A DNA stretch of 64,000 nucleotides from Aegilops tauschii subsp. strangulata (lineage: Eukaryota; Streptophyta; Magnoliopsida; Poales; Poaceae). The notes beneath the pieces are model-generated. The model searched no databases. It saw only the letters and a program-made list of their open reading frames with translations, and was not told the origin of the DNA. Positions 46,001 to 58,795 of the stretch are shown one piece after another. How positions within the stretch are numbered: position 1 is the stretch's first letter; every line of letters begins with the position of its first letter. The DNA lies in contig NC_053037.3 of the NCBI RefSeq assembly GCF_002575655.3, positions 448,849,793 through 448,913,792 of the forward strand, given 5' to 3'. The position numbers and the translations under genes were made by a program.

Positions 46001-49000
46001 ACCATTTGCAAACCGTGCATCCGATTCCGGTGATCTTTATATCGATTTCGACCAAAATCATCTCATCTTTCTAGTGGCATGCTTGGTTTGCCAAGTTAAT
46101 GCCATGTTCATCATTTTCCTTCCGGAGCACGCATATGCATCGCATATCATATCTCGCATATCATACATGTTTTGCATTATGTTGCTTGCGCATTTCTCGT
46201 TGTTGATTGTGGTTCCATTTGTTTGTGTTCTTGTCTTGGGTAGAGCCGGGAGACGAGTTCGTGAACGAGGAACCTGTCGAGTAAGCTTACGAGGATCAAG
46301 CTTTCGACAACTCTGAGAATCTTGCAGGCAAGATAACCACCCCTCGAAATCACTTCTATCTTTGCTTTGCTAGTTGTTCGCTCTATTGCCATGCTCCGCT
46401 ACCTATCTTTTGCTATATCATGTCTCCCATTTTAGCCATGTCAGCCCTAACCATCCTTTCCTAGCAAACCGTTGTTTGGCTAAGTTACCGCTTTTGCTCA
46501 GCCCCTCTTATAGCGTTGCTAGTTGCAGGTGAAGTTGAAGTTTGTTCCATGTCGGAACATGGTTATGTTGGGATATCACAATATCTCTTATTTAATTAAT
46601 GCATCTATATATTTTGGTAAAGGGTGGAAGGCTCGGCCTTATGCCTAGTGTTTTGTTCCACTCTTGCCGCCCTAGTTACTGTTATACCGGGATTATGTTC
46701 CTTGAGTTTGCGTTCCTTACGCGGTCGGGTGATTTATGGGACCCCCTTGACAGTTCGCCTTGAATAAAACTCCTCCAGCAAGGCCCAACCTTAGTTTTAC
46801 CATTTGCGACCTATACCTTTTCCCCCGGGTTTTCGCGAGCCCGAGGATCATCTTATTTAACCCCCCCGGGCTAGTGCTCCTTCGAGTGTTGGTCTGAACT
46901 AAGCAGACTGCGGGGCCCCCTCCTGGAAACTCGAGGTCTGGTTTTACTCGTAGGATGTCTCATCCGGTGTGCCCTGAGAACGAGATATGTGCAGCTCCTA
47001 TCGGGATTTGTCGGCACATTCGGGTGGCTTTGCTGGTCTTGTTTTACCATTGTCGAGATGTCTTGTAAACCGGGATTCCGAGACTGATCGGGTCTTTCCG
47101 GGAGAAGGTTTATCCTTCGTTGACCGTGAGAGCTTATGATGGGCTAAGTTGGGACACCCCTGCAGGGTATTATCTTTCGAAAGCTGTGCCCGCGGTTATG
47201 AGGCAGATGGGAATTTGTTAATGTCCGGTTGTAGATAACTTGTCACTTCACCCAATTAAAATACACCAAGTGCGTGTGTAGCGTGATGGACTCTTCTCGG
47301 CGGAGTCCGGGAAGTGAACACGGTCTGTGTTATGTATGACGTAAGTAGGTGTTCAGGATCACTTCTTGGTCATTGCTAGATGACGACCGCTCCTTTGCTT
47401 CTCTTCTCGCTCTCATTTGCGCAGTTAGCCACCATACATGCTTTTGCCGCTGCAGCTCCACCTCTTTGCACCTCCTTGTCCTACAAGCTTAAATAGTGAT
47501 CTCGCGGGTGTGAGATTGCTGAGTCCCCGTGACTCACAGATTCTACCAAAACAGTTGCCGGTGCCGACGATGCCAGTGCAGATGACGGCGTCGATCTCAA
47601 GTGGGAGTTCGACGAGGAACGTGGTCGTTACTATGTGTCCTTTCCTGATGATCAGTAGCGGAGCCCAGTTGGGACGATCGGGGATCTAGCATTTGGGGTT
47701 GTCTTATTTTCATCTGGATTTTGACCGTAGTCGGTCTATATGATTGTATTTTGGATGATGTATGATGATATTTATGTATTCTGTGAAGTGGCGATTGTAA
47801 GCCAACTCTTTATCCCATTCTTGTTCATTACATGGGATTGTGTGAAGATGACCCTTCTTGCGACAAAACCACTATGCGGTTATGCCTCTAAGTCGTGCCT
47901 CGACACGTGGGAGATATAGCCGCATCGTGGGCGTTACAACCTCCTCTCCTCTCCGGTGAAGCTCCGGCCGCCTCGAAAACCGTGCGAACCGTAGATCCAG
48001 TTTTGGGAGGTGATTTTTTTCACCAAGTCCCTGAGAATTTTTGCATTATGTACCCATGTTCATCATGCACTATCTTCTTGCGTGCTGCTCCGATTCATGC
48101 ATATGTTATATCAAGATGTTCATCATGAGATGCTCCTCATTTCATTACATTGTGCCATGCTTGTTTGAGTTCATCTTGATACCTAATCATCATTGCAAGA
48201 GTGCTATATGATGTTAACTGCTGTCTGTTATCAGAACTTGGTGATTTGTCTTTTTCATTGCATTTTGTGTGTGCATCCTATGAGCATGAGCTCTACATGT
48301 GTTTTGTACTACATCATGCCATCTTTACAGTGGTGCTTGTATTGTATTTTTGGGATCTATGTGGTGACTAGCACAAGCATGCAAAATAGCCTCCATGATG
48401 TTGCTGATTTCTGTGAGTCATTTCTGCCAAGTCTGTAGCTGTAAGTTTGTGATGCCATGTAAACCTGCTGTCACCATGAGTTCTATGCATAATCTGGAAT
48501 GTTCACTAAGGATGTTTTGTTATACATATTATGATGTCTCCATCCATGCCCTTGGTTGCATTTATAGCCTGCTGTAGCTTGTTGTTATCTTGCTCTCAAC
48601 TTGCTAAATAATGTTGCTGTCAGCCTGTTAACACTAAGTTCAGTTTTGCCATGTGTTTTGCTAGTGATACATGCATCCTATGAACTTGCCCTTACCATTC
48701 TTAACTTCATAATTGTGTCTTCTTACATCTGGTTACCTTGGCATGCCATGTATTGCTCTGTGGTGAGTGGTTCAAGCTCACCAATATTCCCACTTATCGT
48801 TGTTTATGCCATGCTCAGTTTTTCTGCCAAGTCTGAATCTGTTTATGAAACTTGCTATGTTTACATGGGTGCCATCATATCTTGTGTGCCTTTTTGGCTC
48901 GTGATCAGTAAGGGATTTTTGTTCTATGCAATTAGTAGATTCATGCTATGCCTTTGTTTGCTATGATCTGCTCCTGTAGCATGTTGTTTGATAGCTCTAA

Positions 49001-51478
49001 ACTTTGCAACCTAATGTTATTTCTGTCTTGTCCAGTAATTTCTGCTAAGTCTGTGAAACTGTTATTATTTGCAATCTTTGTCCTTTTGAGCATGTTCTAG
49101 TGATTTCTGGAGATAGCTCAGTGTTCATGTTTTGTCATGCTTTACCTGTACATCATGTCCATGCCTTTTGTTATCATGTTGAGGTGCTGTAGCATGTTGT
49201 TTTGATACTTGCAAGATGCCTAGTTGCTGTTTTGGACAGATTGTTGTTATATCTTGTTTGGAGTGTATGTGTTGCACCGTTGCTCCGTTTTGAGCATGCT
49301 ATATATGAAACTTGCTTAGTTTTGCATGTAGTTTCATGTTACGTTGTTGCATCCTTGTTTTGAGTGTGTTTGATTGATGTTTGAATGCATTTTGCATCAA
49401 TGCCATGGTTAACTTGTTTTGCTCATATCTTCTAGGCCGTAGCTCCGAATCTAATGAACTTTATATGTAACTTGACTAGAATTTCGTGCAGATCATCTTG
49501 GTGCATCTTAACTTGCTGTTTAATAATTTGAACATAAGGTTTATTCAGATCTGGAACAATTTCGAAATTTGCATATGAGGACTTACCGGATTTGTTATAT
49601 GTTGTTTCCGGCCTCATTTAAACTTGCTTTGATGTGTTGTACTTGTATGCATCATCTCTTGCCATGAGTAGCTTCATGTAGCCTTGTCATGCATCATACT
49701 TGGTTGAGCATCATGTCTTGTTTATGTGTTGAGTGTTTACCGTGTTGTTTGCTTCTTTCCGGTTGTGCTCCTTCTCGTTAGTTCCTGTTTCGTTGCAACC
49801 GTGAAGATTCGTTCGTCTTCGTGGCTTCATCTTCTTTATGGACTCGTTCTTCTTCCTAGCGGGATTTCAGGCAAGATGACCGTCACCATGGATCTCATTA
49901 CTATCATTGCTATGCTAGTTGCTTCGTTCTATCGCTATGCTGCGCTACCTATCACTTGCTCTTCAAGCCTCCCAAATTGCCATGTCAGCCTCTAATCTTT
50001 TCACCCTTCCTAGCAAACCGTTGTTTGGCTAAGTTACCGCTTTTGCTCAGCCCTTCTTATAGCGTTGCTAGTTGCAGGTGAAGATGAAGTTGTTCCATGT
50101 TGGAACATGGATATCATGAACTTTGTTGGGATATCACAATATCTCTTATATTATTAATGCATCTATATACTTGGTAAAGGGTGGAAGGCTCGGCCTTATG
50201 CCTGGCATTTTGTTCCACTCTTGCCGCCCTAGTTTCCATCATACCGGTGTTATGTTCCTTGATTTTGCATCCCTTACGCGGTTGGGTGATTTATGGGACC
50301 CCCTTGACAGTTCGCTTTGAATAAAACTCTTCCAGCAAGGCCCAACCTTGGTTTTACATTTGCCTCACCTAGCCTTTTTTCCCTTGGGAGTTGCGCGTCT
50401 CGAGGGTCATCTTTATTTAGCCCCCCGGGGCCAGTGCTTCTCTAAGTGTTGGTCCAAACCGAGCTGCCTGCGGGGCCACCTCGGGGAAACTCGAAGTCTG
50501 GTTTTACTCGTAGCTAGTCTCATCCGGTGTTGCCCTGAGAACGAGATATGTGCAGCTCCTATCGGGATTGTCGGCGCATCGGGCGGCTTTGCTGGTCTTG
50601 TTTTACCATTGTCGAAATGTCTTGTAAACCGGGATTCCGAGACTGATCGGGTCTTCCCGAGAGAAGGAATATCCTTCGTTGACCGTGAGAGCTTATAATG
50701 GGCTAAGTTGGGACACCCCTGCAGGTATTATCTTTCGAAAGCCGTGCCCGCGGTTATGTGGCAGATGGGAATTTGTTAATGTCCGGTTGTAGAGAACTTG
50801 ACACTTGACTTAATTAAAATGCATCAACCGCGTGTGTAGCCGTGATGGTCTCTTCTCGGCGGAGTCCGGGAAGTGAACACGGTTTTTGGGTTATGTTTGA
50901 CGTAAGTAGGAGTTCAGGATCACTTCTTGATCATTGCTAGTTTCACGACCGTTCCGTTGCTTCTCTTCTCGCTCTTATTTGCGTATGTTAGCCACCATAC
51001 ATGCTTAGTCGCTGCTGCAACCTCACCACCTATCCTTTCCTTACCCATTAAGCTTTGCTAGTCTTGATACCCATGGTAATGGGATTGCTGAGTCCTCGTG
51101 GCTCACAGATTACTACAACAACAGTTGCAAGTACAGGTTTTGCGATGATCATGACGCGAGAGCGATGCTACTTGTTTTGGAGTTCTTTTTCTTCTGCCTC
51201 TTCTTCGATCAGGGGATAGGTTCCAGGTCGACAGCCTGGGCTAGCAGGGTGGATGTCGTTTGAGCTTCTGTTTGTGTTTTCATCCGTAGTCGGATGTTGA
51301 TCTTATGTATGATGTATTGATGTATTCTTGCGGCATTTGTATGCCCTGTATGTATCCCCATATATTATGTAATGTTGATGTAATGATATCCACCTTGCAA
51401 AAGCATTTCAATATGCGGGTCTATCCTTGGTGGGACCTTCGAGTTCGTCTCGGATAGGGTCGCATATTGGGCGTGACA
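43049..51478 (+). mobile_element. Sukkula-like (LARD) LTR, 5' truncated, host of a nested solo LTR
   Basis: The host LTR occupies 43049-43819 and 47944-51478. It lacks roughly the first 290 bp relative to the nested copy and ends GGGCGTGACA at 51478. It carries the same landmarks as the nested copy: GATCGTGTGGGCGAAAACCGC, a TATA-like CCTATATAAAC at 43291, and the TGGTAAAGGGTGGAAGGCTC block. It is non-coding; the Arg/Pro-rich frames near 43.3-43.8 kb are by-products of GC-rich sequence. Confidence 0.82.
43820..47938 (+). mobile_element. complete Sukkula-like solo LTR with ACCTC target duplication
   Basis: 4119 bp from TGTAACACCCCGCATG to GGGCGTTACA. It is flanked by ACCTC at 43815-43819 and at 47939-47943, a perfect 5-bp duplication. 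There is no internal domain, so it is a solo LTR left by recombination. It sits inside another LTR of the same family in the same orientation. Confidence 0.92.
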
Positions 51479-52175
51479 CGGTGCCTCCGCCGACTCCCGA
51501 GAAAGACTTGCTGGGGCGAAGCCGTTCAGGCGGTACGTGAAGAAGGCTGAAGGTCTCCACGGAGAGCACGTTGAGGCCGGCGCCTCCATCGATGAGCGTC
51601 TTGGTGACGGCCACGTTGCAGATGGTGGGCGTGCAAAGCATTGGGAGCCCACCCAAGCCGGTGGTGGAGACGGGATGATCCCCTGGGTCGAAGGTGAGGT
51701 CGGCCTCAGGCGCCGCCCAACCCGGGGGAGCCCCCGGGCGCTTGGAAGCCGCGCCGATCTGGCGAAGGAACGGCTTGATGTGACAATCCGAGGGTGGCGC
51801 TTGCGAGCCACCGAGGAGGGCCGTGACTGCGTAGGGTGCCGGTGCCGCGAAGCGCGCGACGAAGAGATCACGCAGCTCCTCCCAAGATGCCACCATGGAT
51901 CCGGGGAGGTTGAGCAGCCAGGCGCGTGGCACGCCAGTAAGGGCCATGGGAAGCCAGTTGGCCATGACCTTGTCATCGCCCCCAGCCTTGAGGACGGCTT
52001 CCTCGTACGCCAGCAGGAAAACTGACGGGTCTGCCGCACCGTCATAGCGCGGCGGCATCTCCGGCTTGAACTTGGGCGGCCACTGCACCCGCCGCAAGGC
52101 GGGAGTAAGGGCCCGAAGCCCCCAAGCGCCGCCGTGAGCGCCCATAGATCCAGCCGGAAGAGCAGCGCCAGTCAT
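51479..52175 (-). pseudogene. Gypsy gag-protease remnant
   Basis: Minus-strand frame beginning near 52175. The gag region includes PKFKPEMPPRYDGAADPSVFL and WLPMALTGVPRAWLLNLPG. After an apparent internal deletion it passes into a protease-like block with KTLIDGGAGLNVLSVET. It is cut at 51479 by the Sukkula LTR. It is the start of the element whose 5' LTR is 52253-53127. Confidence 0.82.
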
Positions 52176-52224
52176 GGGGAGCGGGCGCGAAGATGGTGGA
52201 GCGCGGATCGACGGAAGGAAAACT

Positions 52225-52252
52225 CCTGCGCACCCTTACCTGGCGCGCCAAA
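52225..52252 (-). other. retroelement primer binding site
   Basis: On the minus strand the LTR end is followed directly by TTTGGCGCGCCAGGTAAGGG, the tRNA-primer binding site typical of many grass Gypsy elements. It fixes the orientation of this LTR as 5' and minus. Confidence 0.8.
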
Positions 52253-53127
52253 TGTCGGATTTCGGGTTCCGGCAAAACCCTTGAGGTTCGAACACTGGGG
52301 TGCGCACGAAGATCTCTCCTCTCCCAACCTCTCGCGTCCCACGATCTCACGGACTAGCTCGCCGAACCCAAAGAACACAAAGACACAAGATTTATACTGG
52401 TTCGGGCCACCGTTGTGGTGTAATAGCCTACTCCAATGTGGTGGTGGTGGATTGCCTCTTGGGCCGAGGATGAACAGTACAAGGGGAAGAACAGCATCCT
52501 GAGGAGAGGTGTTCCTATGCTTTGCGAGTTGGTCTAGGTCTCGATCTCTCTCTCCTATGGAGGTGGCTAGTCCTATTTATAGGGGCCCTGGTCCTCTTCC
52601 CAAATATTGAGCGGGAAGGGATGCCACAACGGCCAATTTGAAAGGGGACAACTAGTACAACTTATCCTGACAAAAGTAGTCTTCGCCTGCCAAAGGCTCT
52701 GGTGGTGACGCCGTCTTGGGCTCCACGGTGACCTCTGTCCTGCCCTCCTGCTGGTCTTGGTCTCATTGCACCGATATGGAAACCTTTGCTTGACGCCTCG
52801 GTACTGCTCGCCTGCGCTTGCCTCCTTAGCACCAAAGAGGAAGCAAGGACACTGCGCGCGTTGGCGCCCGCCTGGCCTTGATCGTCATGGCTCACGTCAC
52901 GAGAACCTCGTGAGGTTTTCCTTTCCTTGATCTCTCCGCCCCTCGCGAGCCAGCCTGGTGAGGCCACTCCCGAGGAGGTCTTGTGTCGTCCGCCTCGCGA
53001 GGCTTGGCCCCTCGCGAGGGTCTTGAGTGCTTGCTGGTGAAGATGGGCCGTATGGGCCCACTTGCAGAGCCACGCCGTGGGCCGCAGGCAGGCAAGTCTG
53101 GGGACCCCCGTTCCCAGAACACCGACA
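52253..53127 (-). repeat. Gypsy 5' LTR, same family as the solo LTR at 34931
   Basis: 875 bp with TGTCGG...CCGACA ends and a TATA-like motif (CTATAAATAG on the minus strand, about 52580). It shares the CCTCGCGAGG palindromes with the solo LTR. On its right it interrupts the reverse transcriptase of another Gypsy element at 53128. Confidence 0.88.
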
Positions 53128-56100
53128 ACGCTCAGCAGACTTGGAGATGAATCTGCTCATGGAGGCAACGCAGCCAGTGAGCTGACACACATCCTTGATC
53201 CGCCTAGGCGCCTCAATCTGCTCAATGGCCTTGATCTTATCTGGATTTGCCTCGATCCCGCGCTGTGACACAAAGAACCCGAGAAGCTTGCCGGACGGGA
53301 CGCCGAAGACACACTTCTCAGGGTTTAGCTTGAGGTTGATCTTGCGCAAATTCACAAACGTCTCTTCTAAATCTTGTATGAGTGTTGCCCTGTCCTTGGT
53401 ATTGACCACTATGTCATCCATATAAGCTTCCATATTTCTATGTAGCTGAGGCTCAAAACCAATTTGGACTGCTCTTGCAAACGTTGAGCCAGCACGCTTC
53501 AACTCGAAAGGCATTCATAAAAAAAATACATACCACATGGGGTGATGAATGCCATCTTCTCTTCATCTTCTTTTGTCATGAAGATCTAGTGGTAACCCGA
53601 GTAAGCGTCGAGGAATGATAACAAGTCACACCCGGCCGTGGAGTCAACAATTTGGTCGATGCGCGGTAACGGGAAAGGGTCCTTTGGACAAGCCTTATTG
53701 ATGTCAGTGTAATCAATACACAGCCTCCACTTCCCATTTCCCTTGCGCACCACCACCGGATTGGCCAGCCACGTCGGATGGAGTACCCTCTTACCAAGCC
53801 TGCCGCTTCCAACTTCCTGATTTCCTCTGTGATGAACTCTTGCCGTTCCAGAGCCTGCTTCCTGACCTTCTACTTGACGGGTCACGCATGAGGACAGACA
53901 GCTAGATGGTGCTCAATCACCTCCCTGGGAACGCCGGGGATGTCAGATGCTTGCCATGCAAACACATCGACATTCGCCCGCAGGAAAGTGATGAGTGCGC
54001 TTTCCTATTTGCTGTCGAGGGTGGAGCTTATGGTGAAAGCCCCTCCCGTGCGATCCTCCTTGACAGACACCTTCTCAGTCTCTGGCGGTGCAGCTCTGGA
54101 TTTCTTGCTCTTGCCGGTGGAGCACTCTGGCACGTCCTCGACGGGAGCACAACACTCCGAAGAGGTGCGCTTGCCGGAGTGGGTGCGAGAGGTCTTGCCG
54201 GTCTTCTTCCCTCCCGGGGCTTCAGCGGCAGGAGCAAGTGCCTTGGCGGCAGTCACTACAACTGCCTCCCGGTAGAGTTGGTCAGCGCAGATCAGCGCAT
54301 CCTTCTTGTCGGAGGGGACGGTGATGATGGTCATCGGCCCAGGCATCTTTAGCGTGTTGTAGGCGTAATGTGACGCCGCCATGAACTTGGCTAGTGCCGG
54401 ACGGCCGAGGATCCCGTTGTATGGCAAGGGGATCTCAGCTACATCAAAAACAATCCTCTTTGTCCTGTAGTTCAACTCGCCTCCAAACGTCACGGGCAGC
54501 GTGACCTTACCCTTTGGCTGACTCCTTCCCGGGTTGACCCCTTGAAACTTGCTCGTCTCTTCGAGGTCTCCATCAGGAATCTGCAGCCTTTTGATCACAA
54601 CAGGCGAGATCAAGTTCAGACCGGCCCCGCCGTCAACTAGCATCTTTGTCACCTTGAGGTTGCATATTCTCGGCGAAACCAACAATGGCAAACACCCGGC
54701 CGCAGTTGTGCGATCAGGGTGGTCCTCGGCGTCAAAGATGATAGGCGTGCTGGACCACTTTAGTGGCTTTTGAGCATCGACTGATGGTTCCGCTGCTGTG
54801 ATCTCACGCGCCCACTACTTGAGCTGGCGGTGAGAGGTGTGCAGCGAGGTGCCACCATCGACGCACATAGCCTCTGTAGCCTTCTGGAACTCATGCTCGT
54901 CAGATTCGTCGTCCTCGTCATGACCATCGTCTTCTTGCTTCTTGTCGCGGGCCCGAGCAGGCCTCTCTTGCTGGTTTTCCTCGCCGTGGCGACCTCCTTG
55001 GCCGCCGCGCTTCTTGCCGGATCCCTCGGCACCATCATGACCCTTCTCCTTATCGCGCCTCTCATACTTGGCTTTTTGCTTCTCAGCGAGCAGCTCGACT
55101 TGCCGGCAGTTCTGGAGGTCGTGGCCCTTGGTGCGGTGCATCTTGCAGTACTGCTTGTCGGAGCCTCCGGGCTTGTCGGCAGCCGCCAAGGCCCGGCAAG
55201 CGGCGCACCCAGCAATTTCCTTGTCGGGGTCGTCTGCCATGGCCTTTTTGGCAGCGCTGGTGTCCTCGGATCCCTCGACGGCAAGCACGGTCTTGCCCTT
55301 GTGCTTCCTGTTGCGGCGCCGGCCCTTCTTCGTCAGGGCGGCTGTATCTTCGTCTGTGGAGTCGGTTTCCGCACCGGCGTCCTCGCCGGGGTACTTCCTT
55401 CCCTCTTCAGCTCGAGCGCATCTGTCGGCCAGGACATAAAGTTCGGCCACATCTTTGACCTTTTTCATCGCCAGCTCTTCACGCATCTTGCGGTTGTGCA
55501 CATTCTGATGGAATGCGCTGATCACGGCGGCGGGATGAACATTTGGAATGTTGTACTGCACTCGGCTGAACCTCTGTATGTACTTGCGCAGGTTTTCACC
55601 TTCCTTCTGGGGGATGATATGCAAATCGCTTGCCTGGCCATGAGCTTGGTGGCCTCCAGTGAAGGCACCAACGAACTCATGACACAAATCCGACCAAGAA
55701 GAAATGGAATCCGCCAGCAAGTGCATCAACCATGACATGACATTGGGTTTAAGTGCCAACGGGAAGTAATTGGCAAGCACCTTGTCATCGCGGGCTCCGG
55801 CAGCCTGCATCGCAATGGTGTAAATGCTGAGGAACTCTGACGGGTGGGTCTTGCCGTTGTACTTCTCGCCGACGTCGGGCTTGAACGTGCGGTGGGAGGG
55901 CCACTGGAACTACCGCAGCTCACGGGTAAAGGCTGGGCAACCCACCTCGTAGGGTAGGCCGCCGGAGCCTCCCGTTGCCGGGTGGTCCATAGTGGGCCCC
56001 GCCTGCCTATCTGACTGGTGGCGTGCTTCGTGCCGGCGCTCGATGGTGGTTCGAGCGTCTTCATGGGCTCGCTCCCGAAGAACTTGGCACTGGTCGCAGT

Positions 56101-57006
56101 GGGTCCGTGGGTCGGACGACGCTATGGAAATGTTATCACATGCGTCGTCACGACGGACCGACGCCCGCGGTGGCTGGTGCGGGGGAGGAGAGTGCACCGT
56201 GGCTGCAGCACTTCCAGTCCTTCCACTACTTGCATGCGGTGGTTCAACCGAGCGCCGGCCCGAGGGCCCTGCTGGCCGCGGCTCATCTTTGTTGGCAACG
56301 CCGACGAGGCTCCGGATGGTGGCTCTCCACTCGTCAAGCTTTTCCACAGCAGGAGGAAAGTCGAGGAGCAACTGCGCGCGCGCCAAAGCTTCTGCTGGCG
56401 TGGGTAGCGGCGAAAGCTGCATGGACCGTGACGCGCTCCGACTTCTAACTACGTTAGAAGGAGCTCTATCACGGCCCTACGGCTGCGCGCCGTTTTCGCC
56501 AGCGCCTCGGCGTGCTTGCTGGTCTTCTACGTCCCGCGAATAAGGCACAGGACTCTTTTCACGGCGGCGCCCGGGGTCACCGGCGTGGTGGCGCGGCTTG
56601 TCGCGCACAACCTGGGAAGAGCGCGTCGTGGGCGCCGGCGTCGGCGTCTTGGAGGTCACCGTGCTGCCCATGGATGCCACGACGCCGCCCTTGGATGGCC
56701 CCGAACCGCCTGCGGGAGGCCCGGTTCCGTCTTTGGATTTGGCGGTGTGCGGCCCGTCATCTCGTGCACGAACGACACCGCTCGCCTGGCTTCAACTGCC
56801 AGAGCAATGTGGGTGTTCGCGGGCCGCGCCTCGGTTTCCGACCGCGACCGCCCCACCACTCGCCCTCACTAGTACAGGTCGTTCGGCTCCCGATGAATCG
56901 ATCACCGTGATTGTCTTCTTCTTGGGAGCCATGGTGATGAAGAACTGCTAGACTAACTGCTAGACCGGACTTTCACAACTGCGCCCCCTACCTGGCGCGC
57001 CAAAGA
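53128..57006 (-). pseudogene. Gypsy gag-pol remnant (gag, protease, partial RT)
   Basis: Minus-strand coding relic. Near 56930 a frame starts MAPKKKTITVIDSSGA. Further gag follows in broken frames (56680-55910). The gag core is 55810-54815, with WSDLCHEFVGAF, a CAACRAL segment and a CKMHRTKGHDLQNC zinc knuckle-like stretch. Protease lies in 54691-54005 (MLVDGGAGLNLISP). RT begins in 53885-53586 (RLCIDYTDINKACPKDPF) and continues in another frame in 53514-53128, with the catalytic box as YMDDIV. A frameshift or stops separate the RT halves at about 53515-53590, and RT ends at the inserted LTR. RNase H and integrase are absent. Confidence 0.86.
56990..57004 (-). other. primer binding site of the gag-pol remnant
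   Basis: TTTGGCGCGCCAGGTAGGGG on the minus strand next to the LTR end at 57007, matching the primer site at 52225-52252. Confidence 0.75.
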
Positions 57007-58168
57007 TGTCGGGGGAAACGACACCTATGGAATCACTGGGATCCCTTCTACGGTTGGCGGGTGCGGGGTTGTGCAAAGAGCGGGTCTGGTAGTTGGCACA
57101 AAGATCGTTTACCCAGGTTCGGGCCGCAAGGATGTGTAATACCCTAGTCCTGCTTTGGTGTATATTTGAGTGTTCCTGAGCTTTCGAACTGGTTGTGGTG
57201 CGTGCGTAGTCCAAAAGATCTGAATCCTTCTCCTGTACGCCTCGGGCCTCCTTTTATAGACAAAAGGGGTCGTCACAGTGGCGCGCAGGAGGTGTAAAGG
57301 TATACAGTGGCTAAGTTTATCCTCTAGCACCGTCGGACAAACGCATTTAATGCGCTGCCGATGTGCCCTCTTTGCTTTATCGAGGACGGCGAGGAAGCTC
57401 ATCCCAGCTGTCGCCGCCTCGTTTGGCTCCGACGCACGTCCGAGCTGATGAGGCGTTGTAGCGCCATGTTGGATGACTGCTAGGCTGGCGCGGTGGTAGA
57501 GTCTTCATGAAGATTTGCATGCCACCACGCAGGTGCTTGCTGAGTTGGCCTGGAGGCCGCGGGTTGCCACGCAGGTGCCTGCTCAGCTGGTTGGGCTGGC
57601 AGCTGCATGGGAACGGCGGTGGAGCCTTGGCAGACGCGGGCCTGGCTGTGTCCCCGTGAGTGTCCTCGGCAAGGGTCTTGCCGGGGCCCCGAGAAGGGTC
57701 TTGCCGTGGTATCGCGGTCGTCTCCAGCAAGGGTCTTGCCGGGGGTCTCGTGGATTTCCTCGGTTAGGATCCCGCCGAGGATCGTCGTCTTCTGGTCCTC
57801 ATCTGATCTTGTATGTTTATGATCTTCACAAAGATCTGCATGCCACCACGAAGGTGCCTCCTGAGCCTTGGTTCCAATGTGGTTGATGGTGTTGGAACCC
57901 TTGGGCTCAAGGGTGGCGCGCTCTGCTGGCGTTGGGCAAGTTGTCCCGGCAAGGCTCTTGCCGGGGCTGCGGAGGCCGCCCTGGCAAGGGTCTTGCCGGG
58001 GGAGTCCACCTCTCCCTCTTGCTCTTTGCATCTCTGGTCTTGGCGTTGTTTTGGTCGCCTTGTGCCTTTGGCTTCCCTCCTCTGCCCTACTCATTGTGGC
58101 CGTGGGCGCGGCTCTGACTGCCCGTGCACAAGTAAAGGGGTAAAAAGGAGAGCCCCTACTTTTGTACA
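57007..58168 (-). repeat. Gypsy LTR (outer boundary uncertain)
   Basis: The inner end (TGTCGGGGGAAACG at 57007) is firm because the primer site follows it. The outer end near 58168 is inferred from a TGTACAAAAG start on the minus strand. A TATA box (TCTATAAAAGG on the minus strand) lies at about 57255. The U3 part contains repeated GGCAAGGGTCTTGCC motifs at 57667, 57725, 57946 and 57981 and two similar blocks beginning TTCATGAAGATTTGCATGCC (57507) and its variant (57825). Confidence 0.55.
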
Positions 58169-58713
58169 CCGAGAGGAGCCCCCGGGCCTGGGCCACTCAT
58201 AAGCGCAACGCGTTGTTGGGCCGGGCCCAGAACAGTGCGCGGGCAGGCGGGGCGGAAATTTACGGCAGTAATTCCTTCGCTCGCTTGGGCTTCCCCACGA
58301 CCCGCGTTGAATGCGCGTCGTGGAGGGTCGTGCATGACGTGGGGGCATGCGTGGGGCGGCTCCTGCCCTCATGTGTCACATCATGGTAAAGAGGCGGCTC
58401 GCGCCTTCCCCATAAAAAGAGGAAAACGCAGAGGCGCGGCTCATTTACTAGGTGGACTCGGGTCGTGGCCTTTGAGGCGCCCGTGCCCTTCGATCACGGG
58501 GTGGAAAACGGTCGCCTCACTCGTCCCCTCGATTTCTGTTTGCACACCACGTGTCCTCCATGCCTTGAAGATGGTAGGCGGTGGGCGCGGGCCTTGAATG
58601 ACGAGGCGGAAAACCGGGCCGCTACTGATTGAAGCAGCGGGTCGGCCTTGATTCCCTGCACTCCTAATGGCCGAATTGGTCGAGTGGGGCGGCCGAACCC
58701 CGACCCCGCCCCT

Positions 58714-58719
58714 TTATAA
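58714..58719 (+). promoter_or_regulatory. TATA box of the B3-like ORF
   Basis: TTATAA within CCCTTTATAAGAAGG, about 80 bp upstream of the ATG at 58796. The spacing fits a plant core promoter. Confidence 0.5.
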
Positions 58720-58795
58720 GAAGGGGAGGGGGATGGCACTCCTCAATCTTTCACCATCTGCCTCCTTCCACCTCGGCATCTTTCTTTCTTCTGCT

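Noticed and set aside
34931..53127. One large Gypsy element with paired LTRs at 34931 and 52253
   Set aside because: The left LTR has its own perfect AGGCC duplication and the antisense ORF continues across it, so it is a separate solo LTR.
54830..55735. A 301-codon plus-strand frame rich in Leu/Val
   Set aside because: It is antisense to the conserved Gypsy gag domain and has no independent support.
55992..56951. Overlapping plus-strand frames
   Set aside because: Shadow frames of the minus-strand gag leader in GC-rich sequence.
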